This document shows, piece by piece, positions 9,040-16,683 of a stretch of 64,000 bases of DNA. This DNA comes from Nostoc sp. 'Peltigera membranacea cyanobiont' 210A. Its GTDB lineage: Bacteria > Cyanobacteriota > Cyanobacteriia > Cyanobacteriales > Nostocaceae. Every line of letters starts with the position of its first letter. Position 1 is the first letter of the stretch. The notes under the pieces were generated by a model, which made no database searches, was not told the DNA's origin, and was given only the letters and a program-made list of their open reading frames with translations. Location of the stretch: NCBI RefSeq assembly GCF_002246015.1, contig NZ_NOLJ01000005.1, positions 355,813-419,812 on the forward strand, written 5' to 3'. The position numbers were made by a program, and so were the translations under genes.

Positions 9040-9906
9040 CTAATCTTCCTGATTAGGTTGAGGTAAAGAAATATTTCCTAAGTAATTCACTAAATCGCTT
9101 TGACTGGAGAAATCCAATAGCGCCTCGGCTAAATCTTCTAGTTGAGTAATAGATAATGTGCGAATCTGCTGTTCTATCTCTGGTTCGATTGCAGCAAATC
9201 TACGTGTTAACTGACGCATAATCAGTTGTAGCGCCTCCTGTTTCTTTCCTCGTTCTTCTCCCTGTTGCAATCCCTTTTGCAGAATGTCTTGGTAAATCAC
9301 AGATTCTTGCATAATTTCCTCTCTGAAAAGCTGTGTAATCAAACTTTTATCAAACCGCAAACCAGCTAAAACCTGAACACAAGCTGATATATTTTGTCGC
9401 TCGTCTATTTCTTCAATCATATCGACATTAACAGCGACTTGAGTTAACAAGTCTGCGGGTGAGTCGGTTCTGGCTAATGTCGCCAGTGGTAAGAGTGCAG
9501 GGTTGGCTAGCAGTGGTGTGGGATCTTCTTCCCATAAACGAATCACTCGATACTCGTGTCTGGTTTTTTTATCTACATACTGGGTATTAAAAACAATTTC
9601 TGAGGAGGTGGGTTGTAAGAAAATCAACACCTGCTCAATATCACACCAGTATTCTCGTTTTAATCTGGTGTAGTAATCCAGCATCCGAAAATCAAGTGGG
9701 GTTTTAGATTTTGGTGTAGTCTGAAACTCTAAATGTAAGATTTGGTTGGCGATTTGCAGGAATGTTACTGAATCAGCGCGAATGGGTTCGAGGTTGAGTT
9801 CGGTTTTTAGTACTTGGATATCTGAGGTGTCAGATGCAAGTAACCATCTGGCAAAATCGGCAGGGTATTTTTCGGCAAGGTATTTGCAGGTGTTATCGTA
9901 ACTCAA
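9040..9906 (-). CDS. Rpn-family PD-(D/E)XK nuclease with DUF4351
   Basis: The N-terminal two thirds match the Rpn/transposase_31-like nuclease family: YDNTCKYLAEKYPADFARWL, IRADSVTFLQ, and the catalytic-strand motif LHLEFQT (E-x-Q in place of E-x-K, as is usual in this family). The C-terminus carries the DUF4351 helical domain (QLTRRFAAIEPEIEQQIRTL). Family members are recombination-promoting nucleases, widespread and multicopy in cyanobacteria. An ATG exists upstream at 9975, but a terminator hairpin (9961-9992) overlaps it. The TTG at 9904-9906 matches the usual family N-terminus ([M]SYDNTCKYLAE) and is preferred. A paralogue lies at 36604-37395. Confidence 0.8.
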   Translation of the reverse strand: MSYDNTCKYLAEKYPADFARWLLASDTSDIQVLKTELNLEPIRADSVTFLQIANQILHLEFQTTPKSKTPLDFRMLDYYTRLKREYWCDIEQVLIFLQPTSSEIVFNTQYVDKKTRHEYRVIRLWEEDPTPLLANPALLPLATLARTDSPADLLTQVAVNVDMIEEIDERQNISACVQVLAGLRFDKSLITQLFREEIMQESVIYQDILQKGLQQGEERGKKQEALQLIMRQLTRRFAAIEPEIEQQIRTLSITQLEDLAEALLDFSSQSDLVNYLGNISLPQPNQED

Positions 9907-9960
9907 GGGCTTATATTTGATATGTTGTGGTCTAATTGCATATTTGGGTATGGAATTATG

Positions 9961-9992
9961 AAAAACTCCACCCATAAGTGAATGGAGTTTTC
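9961..9992 (-). terminator. Intrinsic terminator of the 44-residue ORF
   Basis: On the minus strand AAAACTCCA and TGGAGTTTT form a stem with a loop of about 11 bases, running into a T-rich end. It begins about 10 bp past the stop codon at 10002. Its position over the upstream ATG of the Rpn gene argues for that gene's internal TTG start. Confidence 0.65.
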
Positions 9993-10001
9993 CGCCGTTT
10001 T

Positions 10002-10136
10002 CTATGAAACTAAAATCTGACGGCTTAAAATACTCATTACTTCGCCAGGGTTAGCAGTTGGTAGTAGTTGACTCCAGTCTCCAACACTTGCATAGCCAAT
10101 TACTTGCAAATAGTGAATCGTACTGGTGAGATCCAT
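10002..10136 (-). CDS. Small hypothetical protein, 44 aa
   Basis: This short frame starts ATG at 10134-10136 with the AG-rich sequence AAGGAA about nine bases upstream and stops with TAG at 10002-10004. The product begins MDLTSTIHYLQVIGYASVGD. It has no membrane segment or familiar motif. Support comes from the ribosome-binding site, the coding-like composition and the terminator immediately after the stop. I do not know a function. Confidence 0.5.
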   Translation of the reverse strand: MDLTSTIHYLQVIGYASVGDWSQLLPTANPGEVMSILSRQILVS

Positions 10137-10220
10137 GTTGGGTTTCCTTACGTCAACCCAACTTACATTTAATGCACAAATTTAGACTTGACACGCCACT
10201 AGATTTATGCAAAAAGTGGA

Positions 10221-10658
10221 TTATTGCAGCACAGGAGTTGTGCCGTTACCGTTAGTTAACGCATTCGCAATTACAGCTTGAGCAGGTTGAGTGGGAAGAA
10301 CCGCTACAGCTGGAGCAACTTTTGAACTAGATTTTTTATTTCTTTTTCCATTAGAGCCGCCAGCTTTGGAATACTGTATACTATTTCTGCCGTAGACAGT
10401 TGCAACTCCACTTAGCATTCGTTCAGACATTTCAGAGAGGGCTTTATCCATCTGGATTATTGTTTTACGCGATTCTTCAAGATTAGACACAAGGGTGTTA
10501 TGAGCTTCTAACGTTGCACGAGTAGTATTGATGAGGTGGTTGTAGGCTTCAATGCTTAATCCATATCCTAAATCCAGATTTTCATCAACGGATTTAAGCA
10601 AGGCGAGACGAAGTTGGGCTTTGTCAACAGCAGCAGAACTACGAGTTCTTAAAGACAT
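10221..10658 (-). CDS. Hypothetical helical protein, 145 aa
   Basis: I do not recognise this protein. Residues 1-95 are predicted helical with heptad-like spacing (LRLALLKSVDENLDLGYGLS, then NLEESRKTIIQMDKALSEM). After that come a basic stretch (GKRNKKSSSK) and a low-complexity Ala/Pro/Val/Asn tail. This layout suggests a small coiled-coil or nucleic-acid-contacting protein. No signal peptide is present. It is divergent from the CHAT locus across the tandem repeat region, so its promoter would lie near 10700. Confidence 0.6.
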   Translation of the reverse strand: MSLRTRSSAAVDKAQLRLALLKSVDENLDLGYGLSIEAYNHLINTTRATLEAHNTLVSNLEESRKTIIQMDKALSEMSERMLSGVATVYGRNSIQYSKAGGSNGKRNKKSSSKVAPAVAVLPTQPAQAVIANALTNGNGTTPVLQ

Positions 10659-10830
10659 GAGATATCCTTTTATTTAATAATTCCTTTTTCAACATAGTGG
10701 AGTATCCTTTCGCCTGAGATGGGTAGTTTTGTGGATTTATTTTATTAAAACTTCAACGAAATAATTACGAGTTTATCTGTATTTTTACTCATTTTTCATA
10801 TCTGTTTGTTGTTTGAGAATAAGTGCAATT

Positions 10831-11124
10831 AGCAAATGCGAACGCTAAATCAACAAATGCGAACGCTAAATCAGCAAATGCGAACGCTAAATCAGCAAAT
10901 GCGAACGCTAAATCAACAAATGCGAACGCTAAATCAACAAATGCGAACGCTAAATCAACAAATGCGAACTCCAAATCAACAAATGCGAACTCCAAATCAA
11001 CAAATGCGAACCCCAAATCAACAAATGCGAACTCCAAATCAACAAATGCGAACCCCAAATCAACAAATGCGATCGCTAAAATAACAAATGCGAACCCCAA
11101 ATCAACAAATGCGATCGCTAAAAT
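10831..11124. repeat. 21-bp tandem repeat array, 14 copies
   Basis: Fourteen direct copies of a 21-mer with consensus AACAAATGCGAACGCTAAAT plus C fill exactly 294 bp without spacers. Copies 1-6 read GCGAACGC, copies 7-11 and 13 read GCGAACTCC or GCGAACCCC, and copies 12 and 14 read GCGATCGC, the HIP1 octamer. Because 21 is a multiple of 3, the array is open in several frames on both strands (for example the 7-residue period NANAKST), which makes spurious ORFs. No start with a ribosome-binding site supports translation, so I treat it as non-coding. Confidence 0.93.
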
Positions 11125-11157
11125 AACATTAAAAAGGGGAAACTAGAACATCGAATT

Positions 11158-11399
11158 CCCTCCCCTTTATAAGCTACGGTGTACACACAAGTCGAATTAC
11201 CCCCCTTAATCCCCCCTTGGAAAGGGGGGAAAAATAGATCCAGTTCCCTCCCCTTGTAAAGGGGAGGGTTAGGGTGGGGTAATCCGAGGACTGGTAGTGA
11301 TTCGATAACTTGTGTGTTACACCGTAACCTTTACAAGGGGAGGGTTAGGGTGGGGTAATTCAATAACTTGCGTGTACACCGTAGCCTTTTTAAGGAGGA
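11158..11399. repeat. Composite dispersed repeats upstream of CHAT gene
   Basis: This spacer is built from known-style Nostoc repeats: TACGGTGTACACACAAGT near 11174, its inverse ACTTGTGTGTTACACCGTA near 11309, and CTTGCGTGTACACCGTAGCC near 11368. Between them sit palindromic purine/pyrimidine blocks (CCCCTTAATCCCCCCTT, AAAGGGGGGAAA, GGGGAGGGTTAGGGTGGGG). The same families recur at 16443-16600, 24549-24662 and 28887-28907. Confidence 0.75.
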
Positions 11400-11486
11400 T
11401 CTAAAACTTTTCATCCCCTCATTTTTCAGAAATTGAGGATAATACTGTTGAAGCTTCATCAAGATGCATCTAACTCACACTTGCTC

Positions 11487-14400
11487 ATGAACGAACTGCG
11501 TTTACACGCTTATAATCAGCTAATTCAAACCCTGCTAGATTGCCCTAGCGGGGAAGAACCAGAGATATTAGCAGCGAATACAGAATTGCTAGATGCTGAC
11601 TTTGTGCAGGTTATTGTAGCAGCAGCAGAGCATTTTGCCCAGCAGGGAGAGGAAAATACTGCCGAGCGGTTGAGAAATTTAGCAACATATCTCACTACCC
11701 CAGAAACTACCCCCATCACTCAAGAAGATATAGACACTTACGGGCAATTTTTACTAGAAATACTGCAAGCAACAGCAGACAGCAACGGCGATGCTCAAGT
11801 AATTTACCCATTGCTGGCAGCAAATACCGATAAACTCAATCATATTTTTGCTGAGTTGTTACGTCATTGGGCAACAAATAACCTAGCAGAAGCGGAACCA
11901 GATACAGCAGCAGACATCGCCTACGTGATGGTTATATTCAGTAATCTGATTCAGCAGTTTCCCTTGGGTAGCAAAGCCAGCAACATGGAAATTGCGATCG
12001 CTGGCTACGAAATTGCCCTAACTGTTTACACCCGCAGCGCCTTTCCTGAAAATTGGGCAATGACGCAAACTAATCTGGGGCTTGCTTACGGTGACAGAAT
12101 ATTCGGAGAACGAGCCGAGAATATTGAAATAGCGATCAAGGCTTGTAATGACGCACTCGAAGTTACAACCCGCAGCGCCTTTCCTGAATATTGGGCAATG
12201 ACGCAAACTAATCTGGGGCTTGCTTACGGTAAAAGAATATTCGGAGAACGAGCCGAGAATATTGAAATAGCGATCAAGGCTTACTCTGCTGCACTTGAAG
12301 TTTATACCAAGAGCGCCTTTCCTTTTGATTGGGCAAGGACGCAAAATAATCTGGGAGAGGCTTACCGTAACAGAATATTAGGAGAACGAGCCGAGAATAT
12401 TGAATTTGCGATCGCTGCTTCTAGAACTGCACTTGAAGTTTATACCAAGAGCGCCTTTCCTGAAGGTTGGGCAATGGCGCAAAATAATCTGGGGAATGCT
12501 TACAGTCAGAGAATATTAGGAGAACGAGCCGAGAATATTGAAATAGCGATCAAGGCTTACTCTGCTGCACTTGAAGTTTATACCAAGAGCGCCTTTCCTT
12601 TTGATTGGGCAAAGACGCAAAATAATCTGGGAGAGGCTTACCGTAACAGAATATTAGGAGAACGAGCCGAGAATATTGAATTTGCGATCGCTGCTTCTAG
12701 AACTGCACTTGAAGTTTATACCAAGAGCGCCTTTCCTGAAGGTTGGGCAATGGCGCAAAATAATCTGGGGAATGCTTACAGTCAGAGAATATTAGGAGAA
12801 CGAGCCGAGAATATTGAAAGTGCGATCAAGGCTTACTCTGCTGCACTTGAAGTTTATACCAAGAGCGCCTTTCCTGAAGGTTGGGCAATGGCGCAAAATA
12901 ATCTGGGGAATGCTTACAGTCAGAGAATATTAGGAGAACGAGCCGAGAATATTGAAAGTGCGATCGCTGCTTCTAGAGCTGCACTTGAAGTTTATACCAA
13001 GAGCGCCTTTCCTGAAGGTTGGGCAATGGCGCAAAATAATCTGGGGAATGCTTACAGTCAGAGAATATTAGGAGAACGAGCCGAGAATATTGAAATAGCA
13101 ATCAAGGCTAACTCTGCTGCACTTGAAGTATCAACCAAAAGTGCCTTTCCTTTTGATTGGGCAAGGACGCAAAATAATCTGGGGATTGCTTACCGTAACA
13201 GAATATTAGGAGAACGAGCCGAGAATATTGAATTTGCGATTGCTGCTTCTAGAGCTGCACTCGAAGTTTATACCAAGAGCGCCTTTCCTGAATATTGGGC
13301 AATGGCGCAAATTAGTCTGGGGCTTGCTTACGGTGACAGAATATTAGGAGAACGAGCCGAGAATATTGAATTTGCGATCGCTGCTTCTAGATCTGCACTC
13401 GAAGTTACAACCCGCAGCGCCTTTCCTGTAGATTGGGCAATGGCGCAAAATAATCTGGGCATTGCTTACGGTAACAGAATATTAGGAGAACGAGCCGATA
13501 ATATTGAAATGGCGATCGCTGCTTATACTGATGCACTGGAAGTTTATACCAAGAGCGCCTTTCCTGAAGGTTGGGCAATGACGCAAAATAATCTGGGCAT
13601 TGCTTACGGTAACAGAATATTAGGAGAACGAGCCGATAATATTGAAATGGCGATCGCTGCTTCTAGAGCTGCACTCGAAGTTTATACCAAGAGCGCCTTT
13701 CCTGTAGATTGGGCAATGGCGCAAAATAATCTGGGAGAGGCTTACCGTAACAGAATATTAGGAGAACGAGCCGATAATATTGAAATAGCGATCAAGGCCT
13801 ACTCTGCTGCACTTGAAGTTTATACCAAGAGCGCCTTTCCTTTTGATTGGGCAATGACGCAAAATAATCTGGGAGAGGCTTACCGTAACAGAATATTAGG
13901 AGAACGAGCCGATAATATTGAAATGGCGATCGCTGCTTATAATCAAGCACTCGAAGTTAAAACCCGCAGCGCCTTTCCTTTTGATTGGGCAATGACGCAA
14001 AATAATCTGGGGCTTGCTTACGCTGGCAGAATATTAGGAGAACGAGCCGATAATATTGAAATAGCGATCAAGGCCTACTCTGCTGCACTTGAAGTATCAA
14101 CCAAGAGCGCCTTTCCTTTTGATTGGGCAAGGACGCAAAATAATCTGGGAGAGGCTTACCGTAACAGAATATTAGGAGAACGAGCCGATAATATTGAAAT
14201 GGCGATCAAGGCTTACTCTGCTGCACTCGAAGTTTATACCAAGAGCGCCTTTCCTGAATATTGGGCAATGACGCAAAATAATCTGGGGAATGCTTACAGT
14301 CAGAGAATATTAGGAGAACGAGCCGATAATATTGAAATAGCGATCAAGGCTTACTCTGCTGCTCTGGAAGTTAGAACCCGCAGCGCCTTTCCCCAAAACC

Positions 14401-15995
14401 ATGCAGAAACTTTGTTAAATCTCGGTATCTTATACCAAGACGAAAAACAGTTTAACTTAGCTTATAAAAAATTTGTTGCGGCAATAGAAACAGTGGAAGC
14501 TTTGCGGGGTGAAATTGTTTCTGGCGAAGAAGCCAAGCGTAAACAAGCAGAAGAATGGAATCAACTTTATAGACGCATGGTGGAAATTTGCCTGGAATTA
14601 AAAAGAGATACCGAGGCAATAGAATATATTGAACGTAGCAAAACCCGCAATTTAGTAGAACTGTTAACCAAAGCAACATTAACAAATCCAGAAAATTTAC
14701 CTTCAGTTGGTAGCAGCATCCACTTTGGAGAAATTCAAAAGCTCTTAGATAACAAAACTGCAATTATCCAGTGGTACATTTTTGAAGATTGTTTTCGCGC
14801 TTTTATCATCACCTGCAACAGCAAGCCAATAATCTGGTATTCCGATCAACAAGACTTGGATGACTTAATCCATTGGACAAATGAATATCTTGATGATTAC
14901 TACAACCCGGAAGACCAAAATAAAATTCAATGGCAAAATCAACTAGAAGAACGCCTGAAAAAGCTAGCAGAAATTCTGCATATTGAGGAAATCTTAGACC
15001 AATTATCTAACCAATGCGACAGATTAATCCTCATTCCTCATCTCTTCCTACACCTGTTACCTCTCCATGCTTTACCTGTCAAAGAATCATACCTAATTGA
15101 CTTATTCCCCAACGGCGTAGGCTATGCACCTAGTTGCCAACTTCTGCAACAAGTCCAACTGCGTCAACACCCTAATTTTGAATCTTTATTTGCCATCCAA
15201 AACCCTACAGAAGATTTATATCAAGGCTACGAAAAAGATTTAGGAGCAGTTGCAGCCATCACGAAACAGTTCACTGATGCTAATATTTTGAAGCAAGACC
15301 AAGCCAAAAAGTCAGCAATTCTCTGCATTAATGAAAATCCTCACAATGTCACACTACATGAAAAATTGCTGAAAGCTAACTCTGTCTTTTTCTTCTGTCA
15401 TGGATACTTTAACTCTAATTCTCCCCTAGATTCTGGTTTACAGTTAGCTGATTGTTTTGTTTCTTCAGAGTTAGTTAAGCTAGACCCTAAACGTTATATA
15501 CCTATACCTGGAGATGAAGATCGAGCAGTAGACTTGGAAAAATGCCTAACTTTGGCAGATATCATTACTCATGTCAAACTAGAGAACTGTCGCCTAGTCA
15601 CACTCTCTGCTTGCGAAACTGGTTTGACCGACTTCACAAGCACGAGTGATGAATATATTGGTTTACCCAGTGGATTTTTGTTAGCTGGTAGCACCAATGT
15701 AGTCAGTAGCCTTTGGACTGTCAGTGCTACAGCTACAGCTTTATTGATGATTAAATTTTACGAAGAACTACAGCAGCAAAGTAATATTGTATTAGCTTTA
15801 AATACAGCACAACGTTGGTTAAGGAATACGACAGTCAAAGGCTTTCAAGATTGGCTGATTAACTCCTCACTAAGTTGGGGTTGCAAGATATATTTAAATA
15901 AATACTTTGCTGCTAATCATGAAAATGCCTTAACCAAACCGTTTGAATCACCTTTTTATTGGGCTGCTTTTTGTAATATAGGTAAAGGAGTTTAG
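11487..15995 (+). CDS. TPR-repeat CHAT-domain caspase-like protease
   Basis: This 1502-residue protein has three parts. The helical N-terminus (MNELRLHAYNQLIQTLLDC) is typical of cyanobacterial CHAT proteins and sets the ATG at 11487 as start, rather than the upstream in-frame TTG at 11433. Seventeen 46-residue TPR-like repeats follow (AFPxxWAxxQNNLGxAYxxR), plus a degenerate eighteenth. The C-terminal CHAT peptidase domain has its dyad in FFFCHGYFN (His1305) and TLSACETGL (Cys1376). CHAT proteases are caspase/separase relatives, and TPR-CHAT proteins are known as effectors such as the Craspase partner of type III-E CRISPR. Both catalytic residues are intact, so activity is plausible; the target is unknown. 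It is translationally adjacent to the next gene. Confidence 0.9.
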   Translation: MNELRLHAYNQLIQTLLDCPSGEEPEILAANTELLDADFVQVIVAAAEHFAQQGEENTAERLRNLATYLTTPETTPITQEDIDTYGQFLLEILQATADSNGDAQVIYPLLAANTDKLNHIFAELLRHWATNNLAEAEPDTAADIAYVMVIFSNLIQQFPLGSKASNMEIAIAGYEIALTVYTRSAFPENWAMTQTNLGLAYGDRIFGERAENIEIAIKACNDALEVTTRSAFPEYWAMTQTNLGLAYGKRIFGERAENIEIAIKAYSAALEVYTKSAFPFDWARTQNNLGEAYRNRILGERAENIEFAIAASRTALEVYTKSAFPEGWAMAQNNLGNAYSQRILGERAENIEIAIKAYSAALEVYTKSAFPFDWAKTQNNLGEAYRNRILGERAENIEFAIAASRTALEVYTKSAFPEGWAMAQNNLGNAYSQRILGERAENIESAIKAYSAALEVYTKSAFPEGWAMAQNNLGNAYSQRILGERAENIESAIAASRAALEVYTKSAFPEGWAMAQNNLGNAYSQRILGERAENIEIAIKANSAALEVSTKSAFPFDWARTQNNLGIAYRNRILGERAENIEFAIAASRAALEVYTKSAFPEYWAMAQISLGLAYGDRILGERAENIEFAIAASRSALEVTTRSAFPVDWAMAQNNLGIAYGNRILGERADNIEMAIAAYTDALEVYTKSAFPEGWAMTQNNLGIAYGNRILGERADNIEMAIAASRAALEVYTKSAFPVDWAMAQNNLGEAYRNRILGERADNIEIAIKAYSAALEVYTKSAFPFDWAMTQNNLGEAYRNRILGERADNIEMAIAAYNQALEVKTRSAFPFDWAMTQNNLGLAYAGRILGERADNIEIAIKAYSAALEVSTKSAFPFDWARTQNNLGEAYRNRILGERADNIEMAIKAYSAALEVYTKSAFPEYWAMTQNNLGNAYSQRILGERADNIEIAIKAYSAALEVRTRSAFPQNHAETLLNLGILYQDEKQFNLAYKKFVAAIETVEALRGEIVSGEEAKRKQAEEWNQLYRRMVEICLELKRDTEAIEYIERSKTRNLVELLTKATLTNPENLPSVGSSIHFGEIQKLLDNKTAIIQWYIFEDCFRAFIITCNSKPIIWYSDQQDLDDLIHWTNEYLDDYYNPEDQNKIQWQNQLEERLKKLAEILHIEEILDQLSNQCDRLILIPHLFLHLLPLHALPVKESYLIDLFPNGVGYAPSCQLLQQVQLRQHPNFESLFAIQNPTEDLYQGYEKDLGAVAAITKQFTDANILKQDQAKKSAILCINENPHNVTLHEKLLKANSVFFFCHGYFNSNSPLDSGLQLADCFVSSELVKLDPKRYIPIPGDEDRAVDLEKCLTLADIITHVKLENCRLVTLSACETGLTDFTSTSDEYIGLPSGFLLAGSTNVVSSLWTVSATATALLMIKFYEELQQQSNIVLALNTAQRWLRNTTVKGFQDWLINSSLSWGCKIYLNKYFAANHENALTKPFESPFYWAAFCNIGKGV
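12039..14384 (+). repeat. 17 tandem 138-bp repeats coding the TPR array
   Basis: The period is exactly 138 bp (46 codons); units begin at GCCTTTCCT at 12039, 12177, 12315 and so on to 14385. Many units are nearly identical at the DNA level, including silent positions, and variation is confined to a few slots (for example ENW/EYW/FDW/EGW/VDW and GLAYGD/EAYRN/NAYSQ). Units 1-10 mostly read ERAENIE and later units ERADNIE. Confidence 0.93.
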
Positions 15996-15998
15996 AAA

Positions 15999-16376
15999 AT
16001 GTCAATTTATAGAAATAGCATCGAAGCTTTTATTCAAGTGCTTGACTCTCAATCAAAATTGATTCCTACTCAAGACTGGAATGAATTGCAGCAACTATCA
16101 AGTCAGTTACCAGAAGACAATGAGGAAATTGTAGAAATCCTAGAAAATTGGTTACAATCAGAATCCCGTAATCAAGTTCTAGAAGCTTACAAGCAAAACC
16201 TGGAATCAATCACTGATAAATTACCTATTAATGTAAGTACAAACATAGGAATAGCTAATAGTAAATCACAGACTCCAGTCAATCAACCTAGTGAATCATC
16301 AAAGGAACTTGTAGATAACGCCATAAAAAACAACTCTCCTTTGTCTGACGATAAAAAACCACAACCAAAACCATGA
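15999..16376 (+). CDS. Small protein coupled to the CHAT protease
   Basis: The 125-residue product starts 3 bp after the CHAT stop codon, with AAAGGAG in the end of the CHAT gene as ribosome-binding site, so the two are very likely co-translated. Residues 1-75 look helical and acidic (FIQVLDSQSKLIPTQDWNEL, EIVEILENWLQSESRNQV). The remainder is a disordered Ser/Asn/Pro/Lys tail. No family is recognised. Its position suggests an adaptor, substrate or inhibitor of the CHAT protease, but that is inference from gene order only. Confidence 0.75.
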   Translation: MSIYRNSIEAFIQVLDSQSKLIPTQDWNELQQLSSQLPEDNEEIVEILENWLQSESRNQVLEAYKQNLESITDKLPINVSTNIGIANSKSQTPVNQPSESSKELVDNAIKNNSPLSDDKKPQPKP

Positions 16377-16683
16377 AAAATTTTAGTAGCTTTGCTTAGA
16401 GGTTGTTTGAAAAGTAGTATATTGTGATTTTAATCGAATTATTACCCCCCTTAATCCCCCCTTATAAAGGGGGGAAACAATAAAATCCAGTTCCCTCCAT
16501 AGTGCCGTTTGGATATCGATTCGCTATGCTCACTTATAAAGAGGGAAACAATAAAATCCAGTTCCCTCCCCTTTATAAGGGGAGGATTAGGGTGGGGTAA
16601 AAAATTTTTATACATCAATCATGACTTTTCAAACATCTTCTTAACCCAAGCTACAATTTACAATAAAAATATTAGCCAAAATA
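16377..16683. repeat. Spacer filled with dispersed repeats
   Basis: The 307 bp carry the same CCCCTTAATCCCCCCTTATA / GGGGAGGATTAGGGTGGGG blocks as at 11158-11399. The string AAACAATAAAATCCAGTTCC occurs twice (near 16476 and 16542) around a 45-bp unrelated segment, which looks like a nested insertion. No ORF with a credible start is present. Confidence 0.65.

Noticed and set aside
9907..9975. ATG-initiated extension of the Rpn nuclease
   Set aside because: A terminator hairpin overlaps the ATG, and the family N-terminus begins at the TTG at 9906.
10789..11146. Three overlapping repeat ORFs across the 21-bp array (both strands)
   Set aside because: They exist because 21 is a multiple of three and the unit lacks stops. 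None has a ribosome-binding site and the peptides are simple 7-residue repeats.
11158..11399. Possible CRISPR-like or regulatory array upstream of the CHAT gene
   Set aside because: The repeats are unequal, inverted and match dispersed families elsewhere in the window; no regular spacers.
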